The notes under the pieces were generated by a model. It saw only the letters and a program-made list of their open reading frames with translations, was not told the origin of the DNA and ran no database searches. A DNA stretch of 64,000 bases from Cellulomonas sp. (GTDB lineage: Bacteria; Actinomycetota; Actinomycetes; Actinomycetales; Cellulomonadaceae): positions 1-64,000 of the forward strand of contig NZ_JAGIBD010000013.1 in NCBI RefSeq assembly GCF_017744555.1, in the 5' to 3' direction. Both the position numbers and the translations under genes were made by a program. Positions 46,699-57,710 of this stretch are shown here, piece by piece (position 1 is the first letter of the stretch; each line of letters opens with the position of its first letter).

Positions 46699-47079
46699 TC
46701 ACTGCCCCGTCTCGACGTTGAGCACGTTCCCGTCCGGGTCGGCGAACCAGGCCGCCTTGGTGCCCTCGTACTCGAGGACGCCGTCGTTCCAGGTGCCGAC
46801 CGGGACGTCGAACGTCTGCAGCTCGATGCCCTTGTCGCGCAGGGCGGCGATCTCCGCGTCGAACGCGTCCGCGGCGACCTGGAAGGAGATGCCGGTGGCC
46901 TGGTTGGTCCCGGCGTACGACGACGGGTAGACGAGGAACGCACCGGAGGCGGCGCGATACATGACGCCCTCCGTGCCCTCCCCCGTGCTCGTGAACCCGA
47001 GCGTCCCCTCGTAGAAGCCTCGCGCCCGGTCGAGGTCGGCGACCGCGAGGACGGGGATGGCGGGGTGGTCGGAGAGCAT
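46699..47079 (-). CDS. VOC (glyoxalase/bleomycin resistance) family protein
   Basis: A 126-residue protein with two beta-alpha-beta-beta-beta modules: IPVLAVADLDRARGFYEGTLGF and WFADPDGNVLNVETG, typical VOC ends. Metal ligands expected are His5 and Glu near the end. The substrate is unknown. GAAGA-type ribosome signals are weak. It lies between the lipoprotein and AMIN-like genes, convergent with the former. Confidence 0.85.
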   Translation of the reverse strand: MLSDHPAIPVLAVADLDRARGFYEGTLGFTSTGEGTEGVMYRAASGAFLVYPSSYAGTNQATGISFQVAADAFDAEIAALRDKGIELQTFDVPVGTWNDGVLEYEGTKAAWFADPDGNVLNVETGQ

Positions 47080-47267
47080 CGTGGCCTCCAGCGCGGGCCA
47101 GACGACCCTCGGCTGGCCGGCGCATCGACGCTAGGACCGACCTGGACACGTGGTCAACGGCGGTGCACGGGCGTGCGCAGGTTCACCCGGCCGGGCACGT
47201 GTGCGCGGACTAACGTGGACAACCCGGACATCGGGCCCGAGGGTCGAGAGACCGTGCGAGGTGCGCG

Positions 47268-47810
47268 ATGAGGCGTTCGTCGTTCTGGACCGTCGTGATC
47301 ATGGGCTTGGCCCTGCTGCTCGTCCCGGCCGCGCCCGCGTCGGCCGCTCCGTACTGCGGCCTCGTGTGGGGGTCGCTCGACAAGACTGCGCCCGGACTGT
47401 CCGGCGCCCCGGTGACGAACGTCCGGACCGGCCAGCACACGTGCTACGACCGGCTGGTGATCGACCTCGCCGGGCCGGCGGGCGGGTACACCGTCCGGTA
47501 CGTGCCGGAGGTCCTCATGGACGCCTCGGGCGCCGTGGTGCCGACCCGCGGTGGCGCGTCGATCCAGGTGACGGTCAACGACCCCGCCTACGACCTCGCG
47601 GGAAACCCGACGTACGTGCCGGCCAACCCGTCGGAGCTGACGAACGTCGCCGGCTACCGCACGTTCCGCCAGGTGGTGTGGGCCGGGACGTTCGAGGGCT
47701 ACACGAGCGTCGGCATCGGCGTGCGGGCACGGCTGCCGTTCCGGGTGTTCGAGCTCGCCGGACCGGGTGCGGGCTCACGGCTCGTCGTGGACGTCGCGCA
47801 CCTCTGGTGA
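47268..47810 (+). CDS. Secreted AMIN-like domain protein
   Basis: A 180-residue secreted protein. A signal peptide (MRRSSFWTVVIMGLALLLVP, cleaved near ASAAPY) leads to a beta-rich domain with two Cys and stretches TCYDRLVIDLAGPAGGYTVRYV and RTFRQVVWAGTFEGYTSVGIGVRARLPFRVF. This pattern fits the AMIN-like domain of actinobacterial envelope proteins. The 3' end overlaps the convergent pabB by 36 bases. Function unknown. Confidence 0.78.
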   Translation: MRRSSFWTVVIMGLALLLVPAAPASAAPYCGLVWGSLDKTAPGLSGAPVTNVRTGQHTCYDRLVIDLAGPAGGYTVRYVPEVLMDASGAVVPTRGGASIQVTVNDPAYDLAGNPTYVPANPSELTNVAGYRTFRQVVWAGTFEGYTSVGIGVRARLPFRVFELAGPGAGSRLVVDVAHLW

Positions 47811-49295
47811 CGGCAGCAGGTCGCCGACCAGCGCGGCCGCCATGGCGCGTGCCTTGACCAGCGTCTCCGCGTACTCGGCGGCCGGGTCGGACATCGCTGT
47901 GATCGCACCGCCAACACCCATCGTCGTGCCGCTCGGGCTCGACACGATCGTCCGGATCACGATGCTCAGGTCGGCCGCGCCGTCGAGCGAGAACCAGCCG
48001 AGCGCCCCGGAGTAGACGCCGCGCGGCCCGCCCTCGAGGTCCTCGAGGATCTCGAGGGTGCGTCGCTTCGGGGCTCCCGTCATGGACCCGCCGGGGAACG
48101 CCGCCCGCACGCAGTCCACCGCGCCGCGGTCGGGGCGCAGCCGCCCGCGCACGCTGCTGACCAGCTGGTGCACCAGCGGGTACGTCTCGACGGTGAAGAG
48201 CTCGTCGACGTGCACCGACCCCGTCTCGCAGACCCGGCTCAGGTCGTTGCGCATGAGGTCGACGATCATGAGGTTCTCGGCGCGGTCCTTCTCGCTGGCG
48301 AGCAGGTCGGCGCGCAGCGCGTCGTCCTCGGCGGGCGTGCGGCCCCGGGGCCGGGTGCCCTTGATGGGCCGCGTCTCGACCTCGCCCGCGCGCGAGATCG
48401 CGAGGAACCGCTCGGGCGACGCGCTCAGCACCGTCGTGCCGTCGCCGCACTCCAGGTACGCGCCGTACGGGACGGGGCTGATGCGACGCAGCCGCTGGTA
48501 CGTGGCCCAGGGGTCGGCGAGCGGACCGGTGCGCAACGTGTTGGTCAGGCAGATCTCGTACGACTCGCCGCGCCGGATGTGCTCCAGGCAGCGCTCGACG
48601 AGGGCCAGGTACTCGCGTCGGGGGTGCCGGAACTCGAGGACCTGCTCGATCGAGTCGAGCGGCAACGCCGGCGCGGGCACGGCCGCCCCGACGCGGGAGC
48701 CGGCGTGCGGGAGTGCGGTGAGCCAGGCCGTCGTCTGCGCGAGCCACACGCGCGACGCCGCCGTCAGCGTCTCGTCGTCGCCGACGAGCGCCACCGCGTG
48801 GACCTGTCCCGTCCGTGCGTCGAACACGAGCGCGCGCTCCGCCAGCACGAAGAACGCGTCGTCGTGCTCCGACCGGACGCGCACGGGCATGCCGCACGAG
48901 TCGCCGCGCAGCTCGTACCCGAGGTAGCCGACGTACCCGAGCGCGAACGGCGACGGCAGGTCCGCGTCGGGCTCGACGGCGAACCGGGCCACCGCGTCGG
49001 ACAGGAACTCGAACACGTCACCTGGGACGTGCGAGGTGCGGCCGTCGGTGCCCGTGACGGTCACCGCACCGTCGCCGAGCCGGTAGCGCACGGTGTGGGA
49101 CACGACACCGTCCCGCGCGCCGACCACCGAGTACCGGCCGCCGTCCGACGCTCCGCTGTCCAGCCAGAACGCACCGTCCCGCCCCGCGTACCGCTGAGCG
49201 AACACGTCCGCCGGGTCCGCGGCGCTGGTCACGGTCGACCACTCCACGCGGTACCGGGGCCCCGGCGTCGGTGTCGTCCGGGTCAGCCTGTCCAC
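47775..49295 (-). CDS. pabB: Aminodeoxychorismate synthase component I (PabB)
   Basis: A 506-residue chorismate-utilising enzyme. PabB identity is supported by PIKGTRPRG, where the lysine replaces the alanine of TrpE. Other stretches are GYVGYLGYELRGDSCG, YEICLTNTL, SASPERFLAI, NLMIVDLMRNDLSRVC, FPGGSMTGAPKRR and GVYSGALGWFS. It makes 4-amino-4-deoxychorismate for folate. The glutaminase PabA is not in this window. GTG 49295 is my start. Its end overlaps the AMIN-like gene, so both transcripts are antisense there. Confidence 0.9.
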   Translation of the reverse strand: MDRLTRTTPTPGPRYRVEWSTVTSAADPADVFAQRYAGRDGAFWLDSGASDGGRYSVVGARDGVVSHTVRYRLGDGAVTVTGTDGRTSHVPGDVFEFLSDAVARFAVEPDADLPSPFALGYVGYLGYELRGDSCGMPVRVRSEHDDAFFVLAERALVFDARTGQVHAVALVGDDETLTAASRVWLAQTTAWLTALPHAGSRVGAAVPAPALPLDSIEQVLEFRHPRREYLALVERCLEHIRRGESYEICLTNTLRTGPLADPWATYQRLRRISPVPYGAYLECGDGTTVLSASPERFLAISRAGEVETRPIKGTRPRGRTPAEDDALRADLLASEKDRAENLMIVDLMRNDLSRVCETGSVHVDELFTVETYPLVHQLVSSVRGRLRPDRGAVDCVRAAFPGGSMTGAPKRRTLEILEDLEGGPRGVYSGALGWFSLDGAADLSIVIRTIVSSPSGTTMGVGGAITAMSDPAAEYAETLVKARAMAAALVGDLLPSPEVRDVHDEP

Positions 49296-49446
49296 GGGCC
49301 AGAGTGTCACACGCCCAGGACCTGCGGCGTCGCCGCCGGTCGCGGCGGGCCCACGGATCGCCCGCCGCACGGCTCGATTCCGGGCGGTCGCCGCCGATGG
49401 GACGGGTGCGGGACACCCGCGCCGACCGACCGTTGCAGAGGCCACC

Positions 49447-49731
49447 ATGACGAGCACCTCGATGAAGACCGAGCTCGAGTCCCGCAAGGACACGTTCTGG
49501 ATGCGGGGCTACCTGGTCCTCGCGGTCGCCGTCGTCCCCCTCATGTGCACGTTCGTGCTGCCCACGCTCGTCGCCAAGGCGATGTCGCTGTCCGTGGCCA
49601 TGGCCGGCGCGCTCGTCGGATACGTGTTCGTGCAGTGCGCGCGGCAGCTCGAGCGGATCCTCGCGCCGCTGCCTCCGGCCGCGCACGTGGTCGGCGGCGA
49701 CGAGGACCACGACGAGCGCACCTACCGCTGA
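49447..49731 (+). CDS. Small membrane protein, two helices
   Basis: A 94-residue protein. The N-terminal 18 residues are charged (MKTELESRKDTFWMRG); two helices follow (YLVLAVAVVPLMCTFVLPTLV; SLSVAMAGALVGYVFVQC). The C-terminus is polar (AHVVGGDEDHDERTYR). No family is recognised. It is divergent from pabB across 151 bases and 82 bases before the FMN reductase gene, same strand. Confidence 0.6.
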   Translation: MTSTSMKTELESRKDTFWMRGYLVLAVAVVPLMCTFVLPTLVAKAMSLSVAMAGALVGYVFVQCARQLERILAPLPPAAHVVGGDEDHDERTYR

Positions 49732-49813
49732 GGCACTCTCGTCGCGCGCCCCCGGCGACCCCGGAGCACGATGGACGGACATCCCTGACCGGCTGACGCC
49801 GAGGAGGACCGTC

Positions 49814-50398
49814 ATGGCGCGCACGATCGGCTACCTCGTGGGGAGCCTCGCGTCCGGATCGATCAACCGCAGGCTCGCGACCGCGCTCATCGGGCTCGCA
49901 CCCTCCGAGCTCGAGTTCCACGAGATCCCCATCCGCGACCTGCCGCTCTACAGCCCGGACTACGACGCCGACTATCCGCCCGTCGCGCGGGCGCTCAAGG
50001 ACGCGATCGAGGCGTCGGACGGCATCCTGTTCGTGTCCCCCGAGTACAACCGGTCCATCCCCGGAGCCCTCAAGAACGCGATCGACTGGGGGTCGCGCCC
50101 GTGGGGCACCAACTCGTTCGCCCGCAAGCCCACCGGCATCGTCGGGGCGTCGATCGGGGCGATCGGGACCGCCGTCATGCAGTCGTCGATGCGCAGCGTC
50201 CTGAGCTTCCTCAACGCGCCGCAGCTCAACTCGCCCGAGGTGTACGTCCAGTTCCGGCCGGAGCACTTCGCGAACGACGGGACGGTCACCGACGAGACCA
50301 CCGCGCAGTTCCTGCGGCACTACATGTCGGAGTACGCCGCGTTCGTCGAACGCGTCCTGTCCGTGACCGCGCCGGGGCACATCGGCGACGAGGGCTGA
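49814..50398 (+). CDS. NAD(P)H-dependent FMN reductase
   Basis: A 194-residue flavodoxin-fold enzyme. It opens MARTIGYLVGSLASGSINRRLA (the phosphate-binding GSLxxxSxNR loop) and contains SDGILFVSPEYNRSIPGALKNAIDWGSRP, the flavin-binding PEYN motif. It reduces FMN or quinones. The ATG at 49814 is preceded by GAGGAGGACC. It ends 4 bases before the convergent ApbE stop. Confidence 0.9.
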   Translation: MARTIGYLVGSLASGSINRRLATALIGLAPSELEFHEIPIRDLPLYSPDYDADYPPVARALKDAIEASDGILFVSPEYNRSIPGALKNAIDWGSRPWGTNSFARKPTGIVGASIGAIGTAVMQSSMRSVLSFLNAPQLNSPEVYVQFRPEHFANDGTVTDETTAQFLRHYMSEYAAFVERVLSVTAPGHIGDEG

Positions 50399-50402
50399 CG
50401 GG

Positions 50403-51167
50403 TCACTCCGCCGTCGGGCGGCCCAGCAGACGCAGGCCCGCGCGGTCGCCCAGGACCCGCCCGTCGTCGGTGACCGCGAGGACCGCGGACGCACCGTGCC
50501 CGCTGGCCCACGCGACGCCGTCGGCGCCGAGCGCCAGGACGGACGTCGCGAGCACGTCGGCCGTGACGAGGTCGCCGGCCAGCACCGTCGCGGACGCGAG
50601 TCCGGACGCGGTCGCGCCCGTGCGTCCGTCCCACACGTGCGCGCCGCGCTCGTACGTGCCCGACGTCGCGACCGCGCCGTCGCGCTGCTCCACGACCGCG
50701 AGGAACCGGTGCGCGTCCCACGGGTCGCGCACACCGACACGCCAGCCCCGACCGGGCACGGGCTCGCCGCGCGTCACGACGTCTCCCCCGGCGTTCAGGC
50801 AGAACGCGCCGACCTCTGCCGCGATGAGCACGTCCGCCGCCCGCTGTGCCGCCCACCCCTTGACCACGCCGTCCGTGTCGAGCGTGCCGTCGGGCCGCCG
50901 GACCGAGAACGCGCCGCCCGACGCCTTCCCCGCGCGGTCCGCGAGCGCGAGCACCTCCGTCAGGTCGGGGCTGAGGTCCTCGTGCCGCAGCTCGCCGGCG
51001 TCGAAGCGGCGCACCTCGCTGTCGGGGACGAACCGGCTGAACCGGCGGTCGGCGTCCCGGAGGCGCGAGAACGCCGTCCGGACCGCGAGCTCGGCGCACC
51101 GACGGTCGGGGGGTGCGGGCACGTCGACGGACATCGGGATGCCCATGACGACCTCGACGTGGCGCAC
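50403..51167 (-). CDS. apbE: FAD:protein FMN transferase (ApbE)
   Basis: A 254-residue transferase that attaches FMN from FAD to Thr of a target protein. Motifs are DADRRFSRFVPDSEV, GTLDTDGVVKGWAAQRAAD, FCLNAGGDVVTRG and the SGTYERGAHVWDGRTG end of the active site; Asp in LVTADVLATS binds Mg. The next gene upstream encodes a protein with an SGAT FMN-attachment site, the obvious substrate. It has no lipobox, so it may act in the cytoplasm or be exported otherwise. Confidence 0.9.
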   Translation of the reverse strand: MRHVEVVMGIPMSVDVPAPPDRRCAELAVRTAFSRLRDADRRFSRFVPDSEVRRFDAGELRHEDLSPDLTEVLALADRAGKASGGAFSVRRPDGTLDTDGVVKGWAAQRAADVLIAAEVGAFCLNAGGDVVTRGEPVPGRGWRVGVRDPWDAHRFLAVVEQRDGAVATSGTYERGAHVWDGRTGATASGLASATVLAGDLVTADVLATSVLALGADGVAWASGHGASAVLAVTDDGRVLGDRAGLRLLGRPTAE

Positions 51168-51170
51168 GGG

Positions 51171-51701
51171 TCAGCCGCGCTGGTCGATCGCGGACTGGAC
51201 CGACTCGCGATAGCCCTCCGAGGTGTACGTGGCGCCCGAGACGGTGTCGACCTGGGCGGACTGCGCGTCGAGGACCTCCTGGGCGAGGACAGGGACGGAG
51301 CGGGCCGAGATCTGCTGGCTCTCGCGTTCGCGGTCGGGGGCCTGGAGGGTCTGGACGTCGGTGATGGTGCTGCCCTGGAACGTGACGGACACCTGGACGT
51401 TGCCGTACCGGGTCGACGCGACGGAGCCGACGACGGTGACGCTGTCGCTCGTCGTGGTGCCGCCGCCGGTGGTGTCGGTCGCGGAGCTCCCGGACGAGCC
51501 GCTGGACGAGCTGCCGGACGAGCCGCTGCCGGACGAGGTGCCGGACGACGAGCTCGACGACTGCCCGTCGGAGGTGCCGATCCCGCTCGCGGTCGCGGGG
51601 GCGGCGTCGGGTGTCACGACGAACCGGGCGATGCCGGCGGCGCCGATGGCGGCGACCGTGCCGGTGTAGATCAGGGTCCCGCGCCAGCGCATCGTGGACA
51701 T
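51171..51701 (-). CDS. FMN-binding domain protein (flavinylation target)
   Basis: A 176-residue protein. One N-terminal helix (LIYTGTVAAIGAAGIARFV) anchors it, then a long Ser/Gly linker (about residues 43-75) and an FMN-binding domain with TVVGSVASTRYGNVQVSVTF and VDTVSGATYTSEGYRES; the Thr of SGAT is the expected covalent FMN site. It is related to RnfG/NqrC C-terminal domains. ATG 51701 overlaps the stop of the reductase gene by one base, and apbE follows by 4 bases, so the three make one operon. Confidence 0.9.
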   Translation of the reverse strand: MSTMRWRGTLIYTGTVAAIGAAGIARFVVTPDAAPATASGIGTSDGQSSSSSSGTSSGSGSSGSSSSGSSGSSATDTTGGGTTTSDSVTVVGSVASTRYGNVQVSVTFQGSTITDVQTLQAPDRERESQQISARSVPVLAQEVLDAQSAQVDTVSGATYTSEGYRESVQSAIDQRG

Positions 51702-53065
51702 CAGGTGAGCTCCTCTCGGTGGATGGCGCCTGCGGGGACGCCGAGGCTGCGGGCGGCCCCGACGACGGCGGCGATCATGCCGTCGGGCCCGCAGACGAAC
51801 ACGTCGCGCTCGGCGACGTCGGGCACGAGGTGCCGCAGCGTGGACGGGTGCAGCGGGTCGTGGCCGAGGTCGGCGCGGCGGCCGGGCAGCGGCACGTAGC
51901 GCAGCGCGGCGGAGGGCGTGAACTCGGCGGCGAGCGCGAGCGACTCCGCGTCGTGCGCGCGGTGCAGCACGACGAGGTCGTGGCCGGCGCGCAGCAGGTC
52001 CTCGGCGAGCGCCCGGATCGGTCCGACGCCGGCGCCCCCGGCGACGAGCAGCACCTTGGGGGCGGTGGCGCGCTGCGCGGTGAACCGGCCGTACGGGCCC
52101 TCGACGAGCACCCGGGTGCCGGGCCGCAGGTGCGGGACGGCCGACGAGTGGTCGCCGAGCGCGCCGACGGTGAAGCGCAGGTGGCCGGCGGTCGGGACCA
52201 TCGACAGCGAGTACGGGTGGGCGGTGCCCCAGTGGCCGCGGGTGAGGAAGCGCACGAGGAAGAACTGGCCACCCTGGGCCGCGAGCGCGGCGACGTCGCG
52301 CCCTTCGAGCCAGATGCTCGTGAGGCCGCGGCCCTCGGGGACGACGGCGGCGACGCGCAGCTGGTGCTGGCGGTGCGCGAGCAGCGGGAGGGCGACGCGC
52401 CAGGTGAGGATCGCGCCGGCGGTGGCGGCGTACAGCAGCACCCAGACGGTGCGGGCGAGCAGCGCGGTGACGAAGTGGGTGCCGCCGACGACCTGGTGGG
52501 CGAACGCGAGGTAGATGGCGACGTAGGTGGTCAGGTGCAGTGCGAACCAGGCCTCGTAGGAGAGGTGGGCGCGGGCGCCGCGGGCGCTGGACAGGCCGAC
52601 GAGGACGAACAGGGCGGTGCCGATCACCGCGGACCACAGGTAGGGCTGGCGGGCGAGCGCGTTCGGCACCTCGGCCCACGGGGTGAGCGAGTCGAGGAGC
52701 GCGCCGCCCACGATCATGAGCAGCACGTGGGTGAGGACGAGGAGCACGACGGTGGTGCCGAGCGTCCGGTGCCAGGAGACGAGGCGGTCCTGCCCGACGG
52801 CGGTCTCGAACCAGGGCACACGGGCGACGAGCAGGAGCTGCACGCACACGAGGAACGACGCGAGCAGCCCCGCGAGCTCGCCGAGGGCGCTCAGGGCCCC
52901 TCCTGGGGTGCTGCCGGTGGCGGCGGGGGTGCCGAACCACCAGAACGCGAGGACGGCGAGGGTGCCGGCGAGCACGGCGCAGGTCGCCGCCGGGAACCGG
53001 CGGCGGGGGGCGGGCCGCGTGACGACCGGGACGTGGAGCCCGGCGTCCTGCGTGAGCGTCGTCAT
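51701..53065 (-). CDS. Ferredoxin reductase-like membrane protein (ferric reductase type)
   Basis: A 454-residue protein. The first 230 residues hold about six helices with His pairs (SWHRTLGTTVVLLVLTH; LHLTTYVAIYLAFAHQ) that would ligate heme as in ferric reductase/NOX transmembrane domains. The C-terminal half is an FAD/NAD(P)H module (GGQFFLVRFLT; HPYSLSMVP; VEGPYGRFT; VLLVAGGAGVGPIRAL; VFVCGPDGM). It passes electrons across the membrane to the flavinylated partner. ATG 53065 has GAGG nine bases ahead. Confidence 0.9.
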   Translation of the reverse strand: MTTLTQDAGLHVPVVTRPAPRRRFPAATCAVLAGTLAVLAFWWFGTPAATGSTPGGALSALGELAGLLASFLVCVQLLLVARVPWFETAVGQDRLVSWHRTLGTTVVLLVLTHVLLMIVGGALLDSLTPWAEVPNALARQPYLWSAVIGTALFVLVGLSSARGARAHLSYEAWFALHLTTYVAIYLAFAHQVVGGTHFVTALLARTVWVLLYAATAGAILTWRVALPLLAHRQHQLRVAAVVPEGRGLTSIWLEGRDVAALAAQGGQFFLVRFLTRGHWGTAHPYSLSMVPTAGHLRFTVGALGDHSSAVPHLRPGTRVLVEGPYGRFTAQRATAPKVLLVAGGAGVGPIRALAEDLLRAGHDLVVLHRAHDAESLALAAEFTPSAALRYVPLPGRRADLGHDPLHPSTLRHLVPDVAERDVFVCGPDGMIAAVVGAARSLGVPAGAIHREELT

Positions 53066-53171
53066 GGGTGACAGCCTCGACGGCGCGGCTGGGAACGTTC
53101 TGGGAGCGACCCATGGGGTGCCTGTCCACCCGGTGCGCCGGAGGGCATCCGTCTGCGCCGTCGGCCGCCGC

Positions 53172-55214
<2,043 letters not shown>

Positions 55215-55279
55215 GTGGTCCAGCGTCGGCCCAGGACGCGCGTGCGGCCACCGGTGCCGGGCGCTGCTGCGAGACTGGC

Positions 55280-55900
55280 GTGGTGACGCACATCGTGACC
55301 AACCACCCCGACGAGTGGGACGCCCGCTACTCCTCCGCCGAGCAGGTCTGGAGCGGCGACCCGAACGGTGCGCTGGTCGCCGAGGTCGCATCCCTGCCGC
55401 CCGGGCGTGCGCTGGACGTCGGGTGCGGTGAGGGCGCCGACGCCGTGTGGCTCGCGTCGCGGGGGTGGGCCGTGACGGCGATCGACGTGTCCGCCGTCGC
55501 CCTCGACCGGGCCGAGCAGCACGCGCGCGACGCCGGCGTCGACGTGACGTGGGTCCGGACGGGCCTCGTCGAGGCGAACCTGCCCGCGCGCGGGTTCGAC
55601 CTGGTCTCCGCGCAGTACCCGGCGCTGCTACGCACCGCCGGCGGCGACGCCGAGCGTGCCCTGCTGCGCCCGGTCGCCGTCGGCGGCGAGCTGCTCGTCG
55701 TGCACCACGAGGTGACGACCGACGAGGCGCACGCCCACGGGTTCGACCCGCTCATGTTCATCATGCCCGCTGACGTCGCGACGCTGCTCGACGACGACTG
55801 GGAGGTGCTCGTCGACGAGCGCCGCGACCGCACGATCGCCGGCGGCGCCGGTGCCCACCACGCGCACGACCTGGTGCTCCGCGCCCGTCGCCTGCGCTGA
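55280..55900 (+). CDS. Class I SAM methyltransferase (TehB-like)
   Basis: A 206-residue methyltransferase. SAM motif I is [16 protein letters not shown], then [18 protein letters not shown] and [13 protein letters not shown] in place of the usual motif IV; the last part [13 protein letters not shown] and a His-rich tail ([11 protein letters not shown]). It resembles TehB and thiopurine methyltransferases acting on small molecules or metalloids. GTG 55280 has GAGACTGGC before it. Confidence 0.83.
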   Translation: MVTHIVTNHPDEWDARYSSAEQVWSGDPNGALVAEVASLPPGRALDVGCGEGADAVWLASRGWAVTAIDVSAVALDRAEQHARDAGVDVTWVRTGLVEANLPARGFDLVSAQYPALLRTAGGDAERALLRPVAVGGELLVVHHEVTTDEAHAHGFDPLMFIMPADVATLLDDDWEVLVDERRDRTIAGGAGAHHAHDLVLRARRLR

Positions 55901-55959
55901 CCTCGCGCGGCTGACCGGGCCCGGGAGCGCAATATCGCTGGTGGACCGGCGAGCGCCGG

Positions 55960-56868
55960 ATGAGCATGGCTCGCATGCCCGCTGCGGTGGAGATCGCCTG
56001 CGACGAGTCGGGGTTCTCCGGGACGAACCTGCTGGACCCGACCTCGCCTGTGCTCACCCACGCCAGCGTCGACCTGACCCGGGCGGAGGCCGGTGAGCTG
56101 GTCGCCGTGCTGGGGTCCCGCCTCGGCGGCTGGGCCGAACACCGGTCCGGTCGGCTCCTGCGTCCCGAGCACGGCGCGTTGCTCGCGTGGTTCCTCGACG
56201 CGCTCACCGGGCGCGCGGAGGTCGTCGTCGTCGACAAGCCCTCGTTCGTCGCCGCGCGTGTCCTGGAGCTGTTCACCGAGGAGCCGTCGTACGCCGCGGG
56301 CACGCGCCTGGGCAGCGACCACGACGGGGCCGTCCGTGCGCTGCGCACACGGAGCGCCCTCCTCGCTGCATTCGTCGCGCTCGTCCGGACGACGAGGCGC
56401 CGACCCGTCGACCAGGGCGCCATCGGCAGGTTCCTGGCGGCGGTGCCGACCGACGAGCCGGCCCTGGACGACGTGCGCCGGGACCGGGTCGAGACCGTCG
56501 TGGCCCGCCTCGTCGACGGCGACCCCGCCTACCCGCCACCCCTGGAGCCGCTCGTGCCCGCGCTCGCGGAGACCGTCCTGCGGTGGAGCGCCGGGACGCG
56601 GACGGTCGCCGTGGTGCACGACGAGCAGAGCGCTCTGACGCCCGGCCGGGTGGCGCGGCTCGGGGCGTTCCTCGGCGACGCCGTCGCCCCTGCACCGCCG
56701 CCGTTGCGCTCGTTCGTGCAGGTCGACTCCCGCGCCGATCCGCGCGTGCAGGTCGCCGACCTGCTGGCCGGCGTGGCGCGTCACCGCGCTCAGCACGTCT
56801 CGAGCACGTACCCGTCGTCGTCGGGCGTGCCCAGCTCGCGGTCGCGCAGCACCGTCGAGACGGGCTGA
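55960..56868 (+). CDS. DUF3800-like protein
   Basis: A 302-residue protein. The first motif is ACDESGFSGTNLLDP, and near the C-terminus are VVHDEQSALT and FVQVDSRADPRVQVADLLAGVA; these acidic motifs fit the DUF3800 RNase H-like fold. Those proteins are often in defence or mobile settings, but no partner gene is seen here. The C-terminal 26 residues overlap the convergent GH114-like gene by 79 bases. The start at ATG 55960 is not certain; ATGs at 55966 and 55975 are in frame. Confidence 0.72.
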   Translation: MSMARMPAAVEIACDESGFSGTNLLDPTSPVLTHASVDLTRAEAGELVAVLGSRLGGWAEHRSGRLLRPEHGALLAWFLDALTGRAEVVVVDKPSFVAARVLELFTEEPSYAAGTRLGSDHDGAVRALRTRSALLAAFVALVRTTRRRPVDQGAIGRFLAAVPTDEPALDDVRRDRVETVVARLVDGDPAYPPPLEPLVPALAETVLRWSAGTRTVAVVHDEQSALTPGRVARLGAFLGDAVAPAPPPLRSFVQVDSRADPRVQVADLLAGVARHRAQHVSSTYPSSSGVPSSRSRSTVETG

Positions 56869-57710
56869 GCCGGGTCGGCGCACGCGGCCGCCCAGCCGTC
56901 GGGCTCGTACTCGACGTCGATCACCGCCGCGCCGTACACGTCGGTGTACGCGCCGCACTCGTCGTACTGCGCGCACTCCTCCGCCACCGCGAAGTCGTAG
57001 CCCGCCTCGTCGCGCCCCCGCGCGCCCAGCTCGGCGGCGTTCTTCTGACCGACCGCGAGACCGGCCGCGTGCCCGACGGCGACGAGCCGGGCCGCGAGGT
57101 CCAGCGCGTCGTTGGCCGTCAGGCGGCCCCCGGACCGCGTCCAGGAGTCGAGGTTGTCGAGCTCCACCGCATCGAACCCGCGCGCGGCGCACGCCCTGAC
57201 CTGAGCACCGACGACCTCGGTGATCGCCGCGCGCTTGTGCGCGGTCGACGTGTCGAGCAGCAGCTCGTCAGGCCAGCCGGGGTCGGCCACAGGCGCGCCC
57301 GCGTCGTCGCTCAGCAGGAGGTCCGGGTGCTCGGTCAGCCAGGTGTCGCGCTCGCCGGGCTGGGTCTGGAACCCGTTGACGTAGCAGCCCGACCACATGC
57401 CCGGTTCCGGCACGTCGGTCACGTCCCGCACGACGCCCCCGATCCCGGGGGCCGGTCGGTAGCCACCGCCGAGCTGGTAGTCGACGACGACCCCGCCCGG
57501 GGGCAGGGCCCGTCGATCCGGTGCGCTCGGCGCCGCCAGCGGAGGCTCCGGCGGCCCGGCCGAGGTCGCGACCGGCGAGGGTGTGCCGGACGGCGCGTCG
57601 GCGGTGCCCGCTCCGGCGGGCCCCGTGCAGGCCGCGGTCGTCGCGAGGACGACGATCAGCGCGGCCAGGCGCGCGCCGGCCCGGCCGGCCCGGCCCGTCG
57701 AGCCGGTCAC
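56790..57710 (-). CDS. GH114-like glycosidase lipoprotein
   Basis: A 306-residue lipoprotein. The lipobox TTAAC (Cys28) follows a hydrophobic stretch; a Pro/Ser spacer leads to a TIM-barrel of the endo-alpha-1,4-polygalactosaminidase (GH114) type: VVDYQLGGGY, NGFQTQPGE, FDAVELDNLDSW (catalytic acidic residues), LAVGQKNAAE, FAVAEECAQYDEC. It would cut a galactosamine-containing exopolysaccharide outside the cell. GTG 57710 overlaps the histidine kinase stop, so the three-gene order regulator-kinase-glycosidase is coupled. Confidence 0.85.
   Translation of the reverse strand: MTGSTGRAGRAGARLAALIVVLATTAACTGPAGAGTADAPSGTPSPVATSAGPPEPPLAAPSAPDRRALPPGGVVVDYQLGGGYRPAPGIGGVVRDVTDVPEPGMWSGCYVNGFQTQPGERDTWLTEHPDLLLSDDAGAPVADPGWPDELLLDTSTAHKRAAITEVVGAQVRACAARGFDAVELDNLDSWTRSGGRLTANDALDLAARLVAVGHAAGLAVGQKNAAELGARGRDEAGYDFAVAEECAQYDECGAYTDVYGAAVIDVEYEPDGWAAACADPAQPVSTVLRDRELGTPDDDGYVLETC

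Noticed and set aside
47775-49295. Anthranilate synthase TrpE
   Set aside because: The lysine in PIKGT marks PabB, since TrpE has alanine there, and no trp genes are near.
55960-56868. Defence island marker (DUF3800)
   Set aside because: No restriction, toxin or other defence genes flank it, so there is no context for a defence role.
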